Part shown: one piece after another, positions 1 to 7,520 of the stretch | Numbering within the stretch: position 1 is the first letter of the stretch | Layout of the letters: every line of letters starts with the position of its first letter | DNA from: DUPU01 sp050952465 | GTDB taxonomy: Bacteria > Bacillota > Dehalobacteriia > Dehalobacteriales > Dehalobacteriaceae | NCBI GenBank assembly: GCA_050952465.1 | Contig: JBMNKZ010000008.1 | Coordinates: 248,001-312,000, forward strand | Reading direction: 5' to 3' | Length of the DNA stretch: 64,000 nucleotides | Position numbers and translations under genes: made by a program | Notes under the pieces: model-generated | Seen by the model: the letters and a program-made list of their open reading frames with translations, nothing else | The model's database searches: none | Told to the model about the DNA's origin: nothing

Positions 1-659
1 AGGCGGCACAGGGTGAAATCCTGGCAATTGTAGGTGATAATGGGGCAGGTAAATCCACGCTCATCAAGATATTGTCCGGAGTACTGGTTCCGGATGCAGG
101 TGAAATCGTCATTGACGGGAAGCCCTATGCTGCGATGACCCCAAAAGCAGCCTTAAAAGCAGGTATTTCCACAGTCTACCAGGATCTGGCCCTGGCCAAT
201 AGTCGGGATGTAGCAGCAAATATTTTTCTCGGCAGAGAGTTGACCAAGAGAGGATTTCTTAATAACAAGAGTATGTATGTTCAAGCTGAACAATTGATTC
301 GTGATTTAGGCATCGCGATACCGGATGTCAGAATGCCGGTTGCAGTTTTAAGCGGCGGTCAAAGGCAGGGAGTTGCTGTTGCTCGCGCCGTGCATCAGGG
401 AGGTAAATTTTTTATCTTCGATGAACCTACTGCAGCCATGGGTCTTACCGAAACAGCCACCGTAATGGGTTTAATTAAAAAGTTGGCAAAGGAAGGTTTC
501 GGGGTTATTATCATCAGTCATAATCTGCCCCAGGTGTTTGAAATTTCCCACCGGATATGTGTGATGCGTCACGGAAAGGTAGTGGGTATGGTCAAAACAG
601 CAGATACTGCCATAGGAGAAATAGTAGCTATGATTACCGGAGCGGTGAATATATCATGA
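1..659 (+). CDS. Sugar ABC transporter ATP-binding protein (5' end outside window)
   Basis: This is the ATPase subunit of a ribose/fructose-type sugar importer and acts on the cytoplasmic face of the membrane. The frame is open from base 3, so the start lies upstream of the window. It shows Walker A (GDNGAGKST, around bases 33-60), the ABC signature LSGGQRQGVAVA and Walker B FFIFDEPT with the D-E pair, then the H-loop region ISHN. Only one nucleotide-binding domain follows, so it resembles the single-domain FrcA type and not the double-domain RbsA type. Its stop overlaps the permease start in ATGA, which indicates translational coupling. The substrate is not determined by this sequence. Confidence 0.93.
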   Translation, partial: AAQGEILAIVGDNGAGKSTLIKILSGVLVPDAGEIVIDGKPYAAMTPKAALKAGISTVYQDLALANSRDVAANIFLGRELTKRGFLNNKSMYVQAEQLIRDLGIAIPDVRMPVAVLSGGQRQGVAVARAVHQGGKFFIFDEPTAAMGLTETATVMGLIKKLAKEGFGVIIISHNLPQVFEISHRICVMRHGKVVGMVKTADTAIGEIVAMITGAVNIS

Positions 660-1675
660 AAAATACACAAACTGTAAATCAAACAAACCCGGTCCTTTTT
701 AAAAACATTTTTTTTCAGCAATTTGCCACCAGGATTTTACTGATAGCAGTTTTGCTTTTAATGGTTACCGTATTGACCTTTTCTTCCGAACATTTTTTGA
801 CCTGGAAAAACATCAAAAATATTCTCAATTTGGCGTCCACCTATCTGCTTCTGTCCGTAGGCATGACCTTTGTAATTTGTGCCGGTGGAATTGATCTTTC
901 TGTTGGATCTATCATGGCCATGAGTGCGGTAGTAATGGGTTTTGCCATGAAAGGAGCTGTGCCCACGGGACCCGCTATTCTTTTAGGATTATTAACCGGG
1001 GCCATGATTGGTGCAGCTAATGGTCTGATTATCTCCAAGGTCGGGATCAATGCTCTAATCGCTACCTTAAGCATGATGTCTATTGTGCGGGGCTCAGTAA
1101 TACTGCTCACTGATGGCAGGCCGATTTTCGGCTTTGACAGTTCTTTTACCTTTTGGGGGGGAGCCGAATCTATCTTTAGTCCTTTAGGGTGGGAGGGTAC
1201 TCTGGTTAGCACTGTTAATCCGCCTATCGCTCTCGCTTTGCTGGTAACCTTTTTGGGCTGGGTTGTTTTAGAAAAAACTAAGCTGGGTAGGTACTGCTTT
1301 GTGCTGGGCAGTAATGAAGCTGCTTTACATCAAAACGGGGTCAATACCATCACCTATAAAGTATTGATTTATGCCCTTTCCGGATTCTGTGCAGCCATGA
1401 CCGGGTTTATTGTCGCAGCCCGGCTTAATACCTGTGAACCGTTGGCTGGGATGGGATATGAGATGGATGCTATTGCGGCGGTAGTGTTGGGCGGTACTCT
1501 AATCCAGGGAGGCAGCGGTAGCATCAGCGGTACCTTCATCGCTTGCTTGATCTTGGCTGTCATGCGTAACGGCTTGACTATTCTCTCTATATCATCCAAT
1601 TACCAGCAACTCTTAACAGGCTCGATTGTGATGATAGCGGTTGCTGTTTCTGAAATCAAAAGAAGAAAGGGGTAG
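656..1675 (+). CDS. Sugar ABC transporter permease (RbsC-like)
   Basis: This 339-residue integral membrane subunit belongs to the BPD_transp_2 family, which transports ribose, xylose, fructose and related sugars. It shows many hydrophobic segments and the family motif GGIDLSVGS near residue 80, and the C-terminal half contains the AVVLGGTLIQGGSG stretch typical of RbsC proteins. I chose ATG 656 because it overlaps the ATPase stop (ATGA) and gives a normal-length protein; an in-frame extension back to 557 would run inside the ATPase gene. Only one permease gene is present, consistent with a homodimer. It is followed 9 bases later by the kinase gene. Confidence 0.93.
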   Translation: MKNTQTVNQTNPVLFKNIFFQQFATRILLIAVLLLMVTVLTFSSEHFLTWKNIKNILNLASTYLLLSVGMTFVICAGGIDLSVGSIMAMSAVVMGFAMKGAVPTGPAILLGLLTGAMIGAANGLIISKVGINALIATLSMMSIVRGSVILLTDGRPIFGFDSSFTFWGGAESIFSPLGWEGTLVSTVNPPIALALLVTFLGWVVLEKTKLGRYCFVLGSNEAALHQNGVNTITYKVLIYALSGFCAAMTGFIVAARLNTCEPLAGMGYEMDAIAAVVLGGTLIQGGSGSISGTFIACLILAVMRNGLTILSISSNYQQLLTGSIVMIAVAVSEIKRRKG

Positions 1676-1684
1676 GAATACGAT

Positions 1685-2644
1685 ATGTCTCAATTGTTTG
1701 TAAAGCCAAAAGTGCTCACCTTGGGCGCTGTTGCCATGGATATTGTCCTGGAAACCCAGATGCTACCTCAAGACGATGGTTTTTCCCTGATTGAGGCAGA
1801 AAGATTGGTGCCTGGTGGAAGTAGTTCTAATGTGTCTGTGGCTCTCAGTTTGATGGGGTCAGAGGTATATCAAACCGGCCAGATCGGTGACGATAACCTG
1901 GGTAATATTTTTGCCGCAGATTTAAGAGCAAGTGGCGTGAAAACAGATTACCTGGCCGTGAAAAAAGGCGGTACCACTCTCCATACTTATATTATTACAG
2001 CACCTAAGGGCAAACACTGTATCTTTGCCAATTTGGGAGATGCAGTTAATAATCTGAATCCGGATGATTTACCGGAAAACATATTAGACGATTTTACCTG
2101 CTTTTATACGGATATGTTCTCACCTGAAGCATCCTTGCGGTTAGCCAAAAAAGCCAGGGAAAAGGGAATTCCCGTGTTCTACAATATGCAATGTATACCC
2201 AGTTTCATGGCCGGCTGTGGTGTGAGCAAGGAAGAACTCCGGGAAATGCTTTCCCTGTGTACTTTATTTGTCGGTAACCGGGATGGTTATCGGGAAATGA
2301 CCGGAGAAGATGAACCTCGGTTAGCTATGAAAAAGCTGCAAGAAAATTTTGGGGTTAAAGACGGGTTAATTTATACGGCTGGGGATGAGGGCGCATATTG
2401 GCTGCAGGGAGAGGAAATCCTGACTCAAAAATCCTTTGCTGTGGAACCGGTGGATACTACCGGTGCGGGGGACTGCTTTTCCGCCGGAATAATTTTTGAT
2501 TTTTATTGCCGTCACAGGTTACCCGGAGAAGCTCTCGCTTTTGCTGCTGGGGCAGCAGCTCTTAAATGCACCGTAAAAGGGCCGCGTAGTAAGGCTGATT
2601 TGGCCATGATTGAAGATTTTATTCATTCCTATGGGAATGATTAG
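1685..2644 (+). CDS. PfkB-family carbohydrate/nucleoside kinase
   Basis: This 319-residue cytosolic kinase of the ribokinase (PfkB) superfamily should phosphorylate the imported sugar or riboside with ATP. The first PfkB signature region is visible (PGGSSSNVSVALSLMG, about residues 39-54), as is the second signature DTTGAGDCFSAG near residue 258, whose aspartate is the catalytic base in this family. It lies between the permease and the binding-protein gene, all on the same strand with short gaps, so it is part of the transport operon. The substrate could be ribose, a deoxysugar or a nucleoside; sequence alone does not decide. Confidence 0.9.
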   Translation: MSQLFVKPKVLTLGAVAMDIVLETQMLPQDDGFSLIEAERLVPGGSSSNVSVALSLMGSEVYQTGQIGDDNLGNIFAADLRASGVKTDYLAVKKGGTTLHTYIITAPKGKHCIFANLGDAVNNLNPDDLPENILDDFTCFYTDMFSPEASLRLAKKAREKGIPVFYNMQCIPSFMAGCGVSKEELREMLSLCTLFVGNRDGYREMTGEDEPRLAMKKLQENFGVKDGLIYTAGDEGAYWLQGEEILTQKSFAVEPVDTTGAGDCFSAGIIFDFYCRHRLPGEALAFAAGAAALKCTVKGPRSKADLAMIEDFIHSYGND

Positions 2645-2678
2645 AATACAAAATATATTTTAAGGAAGGGAATAAGAA

Positions 2679-3752
2679 ATGAAAAAGGTTTTATCACTAC
2701 TTTTGATCCTCTTGCTGGGGATTGGTCTGGTTGGCTGCTCCTCCCAGACGGAAGAACCTGCTGCTGATGCAGAGACTGCCGGAGATCCGGTTGAAGAACA
2801 AGTTGTCAACAGTGCCTTTGAGGAGGCAGATAAAGCTTTGGAAGAAGCTTTGGCTCCGTTGCCTGAAAAGAATACCGGCGTAAAAATCGCTGCTATTGAG
2901 AGCACTTTGGCTAATTCCTTCTGGCTGACAATGAAGGAAGGTTATGAAGCTGCCGCCCAAGATTGGGGTGTTACCATCGACGTAATGGCTACGGAAAGCG
3001 AAACAGATACTCAAGGTCAGCTGGAAATTATGAATACTCTGTTGGCTAAAGATTATGCGGCTATTGCTGTATCGCCTCTTACGGAGCAAAATTTGATTCC
3101 AGGCATCGTGGCTGCAAATCAGAGCGATGTGTCAGTGGTTGCCGTAGGTAACGGTGTTAACCAGGATGCTTTAAAAGCTGCCAACGGCTCCATTGCTGCT
3201 TTTATTACTTCAGACTTTAAAGCCCAAGGTACTATGGGCGCTGAATATATAATTGAAAAGACCGGTGGAAAAGGAAAGGTGGCCGTAGTTGAGGGTATTC
3301 CCGGTGCTACCCAGAGTGACGCCCGGAGGGACGGTGCTTTAGAAGCTTTTGAAGCTGCCGGGATGGAAGTACTTCCTGTGCAGACGGCTAATTTTGATCG
3401 GCAAACTGCCTATGATCTAATGAGTGCGCTTATTGATGCAAATCCCGATATCGTAGGTGTCACTTGCGGTAACGACATTATGGCTCTTGGTGTGGTGGAA
3501 GCTCTTAAGGATAAAGGTATGAAGGATAAGGTTATGGTGGTTGGTGTTGACTTTATCGAAGAGGCCAAGGCATCAATTGAAGCCGGTGAATTAGATGGCA
3601 CTGTGGCTATGTCCCCATATCTTTTTGGTAAAGCAGGTCTCCTTGCCTCCTTGAAAGCTATTCAAGGGCATAGCTTCGATGAGGCTGTAATTTGGACTCC
3701 ACTAAGTCTGGTTACAGCAGAAAATGTTGATTCAATGGAAGGTTGGAAATAA
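2679..3752 (+). CDS. Sugar-binding lipoprotein of ABC importer (RbsB/LacI-fold)
   Basis: This is a 357-residue substrate-binding protein anchored outside the membrane. It has a lipoprotein signal peptide (MKKVLSLLLILLLGIGLVGC, lipobox LVGC with cysteine 20), an acidic linker, and then a periplasmic-binding-protein type 1 fold with features of the ribose/autoinducer-binding group (AIAVSPLTEQNL, VTCGNDIMALG, VVGVDF). A ribosome binding site AAGGAAGGG lies just upstream. It is the last transport gene and is followed by a hairpin at 3762-3800, so it may be more abundant than the membrane subunits. The ligand is unknown but probably contains a pentose. Confidence 0.92.
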   Translation: MKKVLSLLLILLLGIGLVGCSSQTEEPAADAETAGDPVEEQVVNSAFEEADKALEEALAPLPEKNTGVKIAAIESTLANSFWLTMKEGYEAAAQDWGVTIDVMATESETDTQGQLEIMNTLLAKDYAAIAVSPLTEQNLIPGIVAANQSDVSVVAVGNGVNQDALKAANGSIAAFITSDFKAQGTMGAEYIIEKTGGKGKVAVVEGIPGATQSDARRDGALEAFEAAGMEVLPVQTANFDRQTAYDLMSALIDANPDIVGVTCGNDIMALGVVEALKDKGMKDKVMVVGVDFIEEAKASIEAGELDGTVAMSPYLFGKAGLLASLKAIQGHSFDEAVIWTPLSLVTAENVDSMEGWK

Positions 3753-3761
3753 ACTATCATG

Positions 3762-3800
3762 AAAAAAGGCGTACTTTTCGCAAAAAGCACGCCTTTATAA
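3762..3800 (+). terminator. Stem-loop after the binding-protein gene
   Basis: An inverted repeat pairs AAAGGCGT (3765-3772) with ACGCCTTT (3789-3796), with further pairing in the loop (CTTTT/AAAAG). The following T-run is short, so it may act as a partial terminator or mRNA stabiliser before the downstream glycohydrolase genes. Confidence 0.6.
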
Positions 3801-3879
3801 ATGTACCGGAAAGGATAGATTTTTTCTGATAGGCTAAGTGCGACTTTGGCTTACCCCGTTAGACAAAGGAGGTATTATT

Positions 3880-4920
3880 TTGGAATATAATTTACATAAC
3901 CGTATTCTAGGCAGCTTGATTGGGGCAGGGGCCGGTGATGCCATGGGTGCTGCTACCGAGGCCCGGACCACTGAGCAAATCAAGGAGTACTTTGGCCATA
4001 CGGTAACTGATTTTGAAACGCCACCTATGGATACCTTTGGTGCCGGTAATAAGCCCGGTCAATTAACTGACGATTTTAGCTCCGCCTTTTTCCTAGCGAA
4101 AAGTATTGTAGAAAATCAAGGCTTTGTGGATCAAAAGGCAGTACAAAATGCCCTAATCTATTGGTCGGAACATGCCGTTTTCTTTGACCGCTTTGCCGGA
4201 CCGACTACCCGGCTGGCTATCCGCCGCTTTAAAGGTGAGGAGATCGGAGAGACGAAAGGGGTGCAGCTGGTAACCCGTCAAGCTACCAATGGTTCGGCCA
4301 TGCGCATTTCACCCATTGGATTGCTTAATCCCGGTAATCTGGATCAGACGATTGCTGATGCCATTACCGTAACCATGATTACCCATGATAATTATCTAGC
4401 CCTTTCAGGAGCCTGTGCGGTAGCCTGTGCTGTCAGCCGGGCAGTCATGGAAGATGCCGATGTTTATAATGTGCTGCAAGCTGCCTTATACGGTGCGTCG
4501 GAAGGTGAACGCCTGGGACTGGAGGTTGCTCGTGATGTAGCCGGTCCGTCTGTACTCCGGCGCATGGAGCTGGCTATTGAAATAGGTTTGGGAAACGGTA
4601 CTCCTGAGGAAAAAATGCGGGAAATCGGTGACCGGGTAGGTACCGGGTTACACGTAGCAGAAGCGATTCCTGCCGCCATTGGCTTTTTTGCTGCAAATAG
4701 GGGCGATGCTCTGGGTTCAATTATCGGTGCGGTTAATGTGGGCTATGACACAGATACGGTGGCCACCATGTCCGGAGCCATTGCCGGAGCACTAAAGGGA
4801 GCGTCTGCTTATCCCGATCACTTTTTACCCACACTGGAAACAGCTAATGGCTTGGATATCCGTGGCTTGGCTGCAAAGATCACTGCCATTTCCCAAGAAC
4901 GTATGAAAGGAGGCTGCTGA
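3880..4920 (+). CDS. ADP-ribosylglycohydrolase family protein (metal ligands intact)
   Basis: This protein belongs to the ADP-ribosylglycohydrolase (ARH/DraG) family, binuclear-Mg enzymes that cleave N- or O-glycosidic bonds of ADP-ribose and related ribosides. The sequence keeps the family metal-binding sites: LTDDFS in the N-terminal part and YDTDTVATMSGAI near the C terminus; GAGAGDAMG near the N terminus is also typical. I chose TTG 3880 because AAAGGAGG at 3865-3872 sits 7 bases upstream; the open frame reaches back to 3838 without a suitable site. Length is 346 residues. A paralogue starts 1 base after its stop. Being next to a sugar importer and kinase, it probably hydrolyses an imported riboside, not a protein modification; this is inference. 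Confidence 0.85.
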   Translation: MEYNLHNRILGSLIGAGAGDAMGAATEARTTEQIKEYFGHTVTDFETPPMDTFGAGNKPGQLTDDFSSAFFLAKSIVENQGFVDQKAVQNALIYWSEHAVFFDRFAGPTTRLAIRRFKGEEIGETKGVQLVTRQATNGSAMRISPIGLLNPGNLDQTIADAITVTMITHDNYLALSGACAVACAVSRAVMEDADVYNVLQAALYGASEGERLGLEVARDVAGPSVLRRMELAIEIGLGNGTPEEKMREIGDRVGTGLHVAEAIPAAIGFFAANRGDALGSIIGAVNVGYDTDTVATMSGAIAGALKGASAYPDHFLPTLETANGLDIRGLAAKITAISQERMKGGC

Positions 4921-4921
4921 C

Positions 4922-5992
4922 ATGATAAAGGAAATAAGCAGATATGATAGGGTGTTGGGCTGTCTCCTGGGTGCGGCAGTAGGTGATGCTATGGGTGCTG
5001 CTACCGAAACTATGTCCACCAGACAGATTGAGAAACAATTTGGCGGAAGGGTTACGGACTTTAAAACCCCACCCGATAATGTTTTAGCCCGAGGGCGTAA
5101 GGCAGGTCAGATTACCGATGCATTTAGCATTCCCTATATTCTTACCAAGCATCTCCTCAATGCTAAAGGAAAAGCTACCCGTCAGCTGGGCGAGGCAGCT
5201 TTGGTGGAATGGGGTAAAAGTGAATGGTTTGGCCCCTTTGCCGGAATGACAACCCGCAAGGTGGTTAATCGTTTGAATGAGGATCAAACCATGGGAACCT
5301 GGGCTTACGCCGGACATTTAGGCAATAAGCTTTTTAAAGGGCATTATTATGCCTTGTCTTCCAATGGGGCAGCGGTCAAGGCTTATCCTATCGGATTACT
5401 TAATCATGGCGATTCGCAGAAAACTATCGAGGATACCATAGAACTGACCATGGCTTCACATGATGATCCGTTAAGCATATCCGGTGCTTGTGCCGTCGCT
5501 GCTGCCATTAGCAAGGGGATGTCCAGTCAGGCCGGAGTTTATGATATGGTACAGGCAGCTTTGTTTGGTGCAAGAACAGGTGAAGCGCTGGCAAGAAAGC
5601 GGGACGATGTCTGGGTATATCCCGGGCCATCAGTAACGAAGAGAATGGAAATGGCCATAGAGATAGTGCTTCGGGGCGGTGAATACAGCCAGCGGCATAT
5701 GGAGGAATTACGGGATTTAATTGGCTGCGGCCCGGCTATTTCCGAAACGGTACCTACAGCGGTCGGGCTCTTTATTGCTCATCAAGGAAAGACCATGCCG
5801 GCTATTTATGATGCTGTTAATATTGGAGATGAAACTTCTGCCATTGCTGCTATAGTTGGGGCACTTTGCGGAGTGCTCAACGGGACAGCCGACATCCCTG
5901 AGGGCTATTTGGAGTTTATTGAAGCGGAAAATGATATCGATCTCCAGGCTCAGGCGAAAAGTATCTGTGCTTTAATCCAAAAGAATAGTTAA
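4922..5992 (+). CDS. ADP-ribosylglycohydrolase paralogue with altered metal site
   Basis: This 356-residue protein is clearly homologous to the preceding gene (shared GAAxGDAMGAATE, VTDF.TPPDN, SGACAVA and YD.VQAALFGA blocks), so the pair arose by duplication. The metal ligands are changed: TDDFS has become TDAFS, and DTDT near the C terminus has become ETSA (in IGDETSAIA). In ARH enzymes these aspartates bind the two magnesium ions, so catalysis is likely lost or altered. It may be a non-catalytic partner of the first protein or may have a new substrate. The start ATG is preceded by GAAAGGAGGC, which lies inside the upstream gene end, indicating tight coupling. Confidence 0.85.
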   Translation: MIKEISRYDRVLGCLLGAAVGDAMGAATETMSTRQIEKQFGGRVTDFKTPPDNVLARGRKAGQITDAFSIPYILTKHLLNAKGKATRQLGEAALVEWGKSEWFGPFAGMTTRKVVNRLNEDQTMGTWAYAGHLGNKLFKGHYYALSSNGAAVKAYPIGLLNHGDSQKTIEDTIELTMASHDDPLSISGACAVAAAISKGMSSQAGVYDMVQAALFGARTGEALARKRDDVWVYPGPSVTKRMEMAIEIVLRGGEYSQRHMEELRDLIGCGPAISETVPTAVGLFIAHQGKTMPAIYDAVNIGDETSAIAAIVGALCGVLNGTADIPEGYLEFIEAENDIDLQAQAKSICALIQKNS

Positions 5993-6054
5993 TGATGGGG
6001 ATCTAAGTAAAAAAATAGAGATAGATTAAATTTAATTTTAAGCAGGTGAAAAAA

Positions 6055-6828
6055 ATGTCCTTAGTTGCGGGAATAGATGTAGGGTCTACGTCAACAAAAG
6101 CTTTTCTCATAAACGGGTTGGAAACTTTTCATTTAATTCGGCCTACCGGATGGAGTCCTCGTGATACTGGTACGGCTATTTTGGAAGAGCTTCTCCAAAG
6201 ATCCGGTTTTAGCAAAGATCAGCTGCAAAAGATTGTCGTTACTGGATATGGCCGGGTCTCCCTTACCTTTGCGGATAAATCCGTGACGGAAATTAGCTGT
6301 CATGCCCGGGGAGCCGCTTATCTGGTACCTGGTCTTGATACAATCATTGATATCGGAGGTCAGGATAGTAAAGTGATTAAGGTAAATAGTTCCGGTCAGG
6401 TACTGGACTTTTTTATGAACGATAAATGTGCCGCTGGGACCGGACGTTTTTTGCAGGTTATGGCTCATGCTTTAGGATTAGATGTCTCCGATTTGGGCAA
6501 CCTTCCACCCGTTAAACCGGTAACCATCAGCAATATGTGTACTGTCTTTGCCGAATCAGAGGTGATCGGGCTTCTCGCCCAGGGTGCTGCAAAAGAGTCA
6601 ATTGTCTCTGGTTTACATCTGGCTATTGCCAAGAGAATTTCATCCATGGTGCATAAATTCGGAAATAGCAATAAGATTGTCTTTACCGGAGGGGTAGCAC
6701 TTAACCAGGGAGTACAGCGGAGTTTGGAGCAAGAATTGGGGATGAAGGTATATGTACCGGAAAAATGCCAGTTAGCCGGAGCATTGGGCGCAGCACTGAT
6801 CGCACAGGATTTAGCTTTGAAAAATTAG
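6055..6828 (+). CDS. BadF/BadG/HgdC-family acyl-CoA dehydratase activator ATPase
   Basis: This 257-residue protein of the ASKHA ATPase fold resembles HgdC, the [4Fe-4S] activator that injects electrons into 2-hydroxyacyl-CoA dehydratases. It shows GIDVGSTSTKAFL (phosphate 1), DIGGQDSKV (phosphate 2), and the two cysteines expected to bind the bridging cluster of a homodimer (NDKCAAGTGRF and NMCTVFAESEV). The ATG at 6055 fits the AGGTG site at 6044-6048; an in-frame GTG at 6046 overlaps that site and is less likely. No dehydratase subunits lie nearby, so its partner is elsewhere or it serves a different reaction in this cluster. A strong hairpin terminator follows at 6893. Confidence 0.85.
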   Translation: MSLVAGIDVGSTSTKAFLINGLETFHLIRPTGWSPRDTGTAILEELLQRSGFSKDQLQKIVVTGYGRVSLTFADKSVTEISCHARGAAYLVPGLDTIIDIGGQDSKVIKVNSSGQVLDFFMNDKCAAGTGRFLQVMAHALGLDVSDLGNLPPVKPVTISNMCTVFAESEVIGLLAQGAAKESIVSGLHLAIAKRISSMVHKFGNSNKIVFTGGVALNQGVQRSLEQELGMKVYVPEKCQLAGALGAALIAQDLALKN

Positions 6829-6892
6829 ACTTAGGGGAAATAGCTATAAAAAGGCAACCATTAACACCTAACAAATAGATGGCAGGGAAGCT

Positions 6893-6931
6893 AAAAGCTG
6901 GCAGGTAAATATTCCTGTCAGCTTTTTGTTT
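6893..6931. terminator. Rho-independent terminator, probably bidirectional
   Basis: A 13-base arm at 6893-6905 pairs with 6914-6926 with one mismatch (AAAAGCTG and CAGCTTTT ends) and is followed by a T-rich tail. It ends the transport/glycohydrolase operon and would also end the convergent molybdate gene remnant. Confidence 0.8.
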
Positions 6932-6940
6932 ACGTAGGAT

Positions 6941-7162
6941 TTAGTGTTTTACAAAGACTACATTAATGGCTTTTACCAGGGCATGGACTTTCTCACCTTC
7001 AGAGAAACCGGCATCTTCTAAACTGTCTCGCGTCATCACGGACGTGAGTCTGGGTGTATCACCAGTTCAGGTGCCTACTCACATAGTTACTTGAGCCATG
7101 ATCTCATCAGTTTTAATGTTTTCAATTTCGCCAATGATATTATTGCGTACTCCAGCATCCAA
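6941..7162 (-). pseudogene. Mop/TOBE molybdate-binding protein with two in-frame TGA codons
   Basis: Reading from TTG 7162 (GGGAGGTG site at 7170-7177), the frame gives MDAGVRNNIIGEIENIK..., then TGA at 7081-7079, three codons (V-G-T), a second TGA at 7069-7067, and continues with TPRLTSVMTRDSLEDAGFSE and ALVKAINVVFVKH to TAA at 6943-6941. Total length and C-terminal sequence match the roughly 70-residue molbindin (TOBE) family, so there is no frameshift, only two stop codons. The likely explanation is a decayed gene, but the organism appears to decode UGA as selenocysteine in a nearby gene, so recoding cannot be excluded from sequence alone. Confidence 0.7.
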
Positions 7163-7196
7163 GATAATTCACCTCCCTGAAAGATATCTTACTTAG

Positions 7197-7388
7197 TTAA
7201 TTATTCCTAAAATGTCCCAGACTTATTCTTTTAGTTGATTTGAAAACTAATCTTTTGATTAAATAACATACTAAGTGGGATCCAATTTTTATTGTCAGAG
7301 CTTCCAGCATAAAACGTTTGTTTAAAGAGCAAGTTGAATATGTCACAATTAAGGGTAGTTCCTCATAATCTAAATTAAAGTAATACAA
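7197..7388 (-). pseudogene. Possible relic of a TOBE domain (ModC/ModE-like C terminus)
   Basis: The minus-strand frame contains EELPLIVTYST and EALTIKIGSHLVCYLIKRL, which resemble the C-terminal TOBE half of molybdate ABC ATPases or ModE (typical pattern: P.ITR.S...L.L..G..V.ALIK). There is no convincing ribosome binding site and no remaining ATPase or helix-turn-helix domain. Together with the broken mop gene just downstream on the same strand it suggests a decayed molybdate-uptake region. The assignment rests on eye alignment only. Confidence 0.35.
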
Positions 7389-7520
7389 AATTGGACAAAT
7401 TGGGCTTCCATAAATCTGAGAGAGTCGACCAGCCGGTACTGCTTAGCTGGCCTCAAATAATGCACTGCAATTGTTTGATGGGGGATGTGGAAGTTTCCTT
7501 TTGGGAAAGGGGGGGACGAT

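Noticed and set aside
12..659. Double-domain RbsA-type ATPase
   Set aside because: Only one Walker A and one signature are present before the stop, and the upstream part is too close to the window edge to show a first domain.
841..1212. Antisense open frame within the sugar permease gene
   Set aside because: No start site or family similarity; its length results from the codon bias of the real gene on the other strand. The same holds for other long antisense frames in the window.
3880..5992. Dinitrogenase reductase-activating glycohydrolase (DraG) for nitrogenase control
   Set aside because: No DraT or nitrogenase gene is present and the neighbours are sugar transport and kinase genes.
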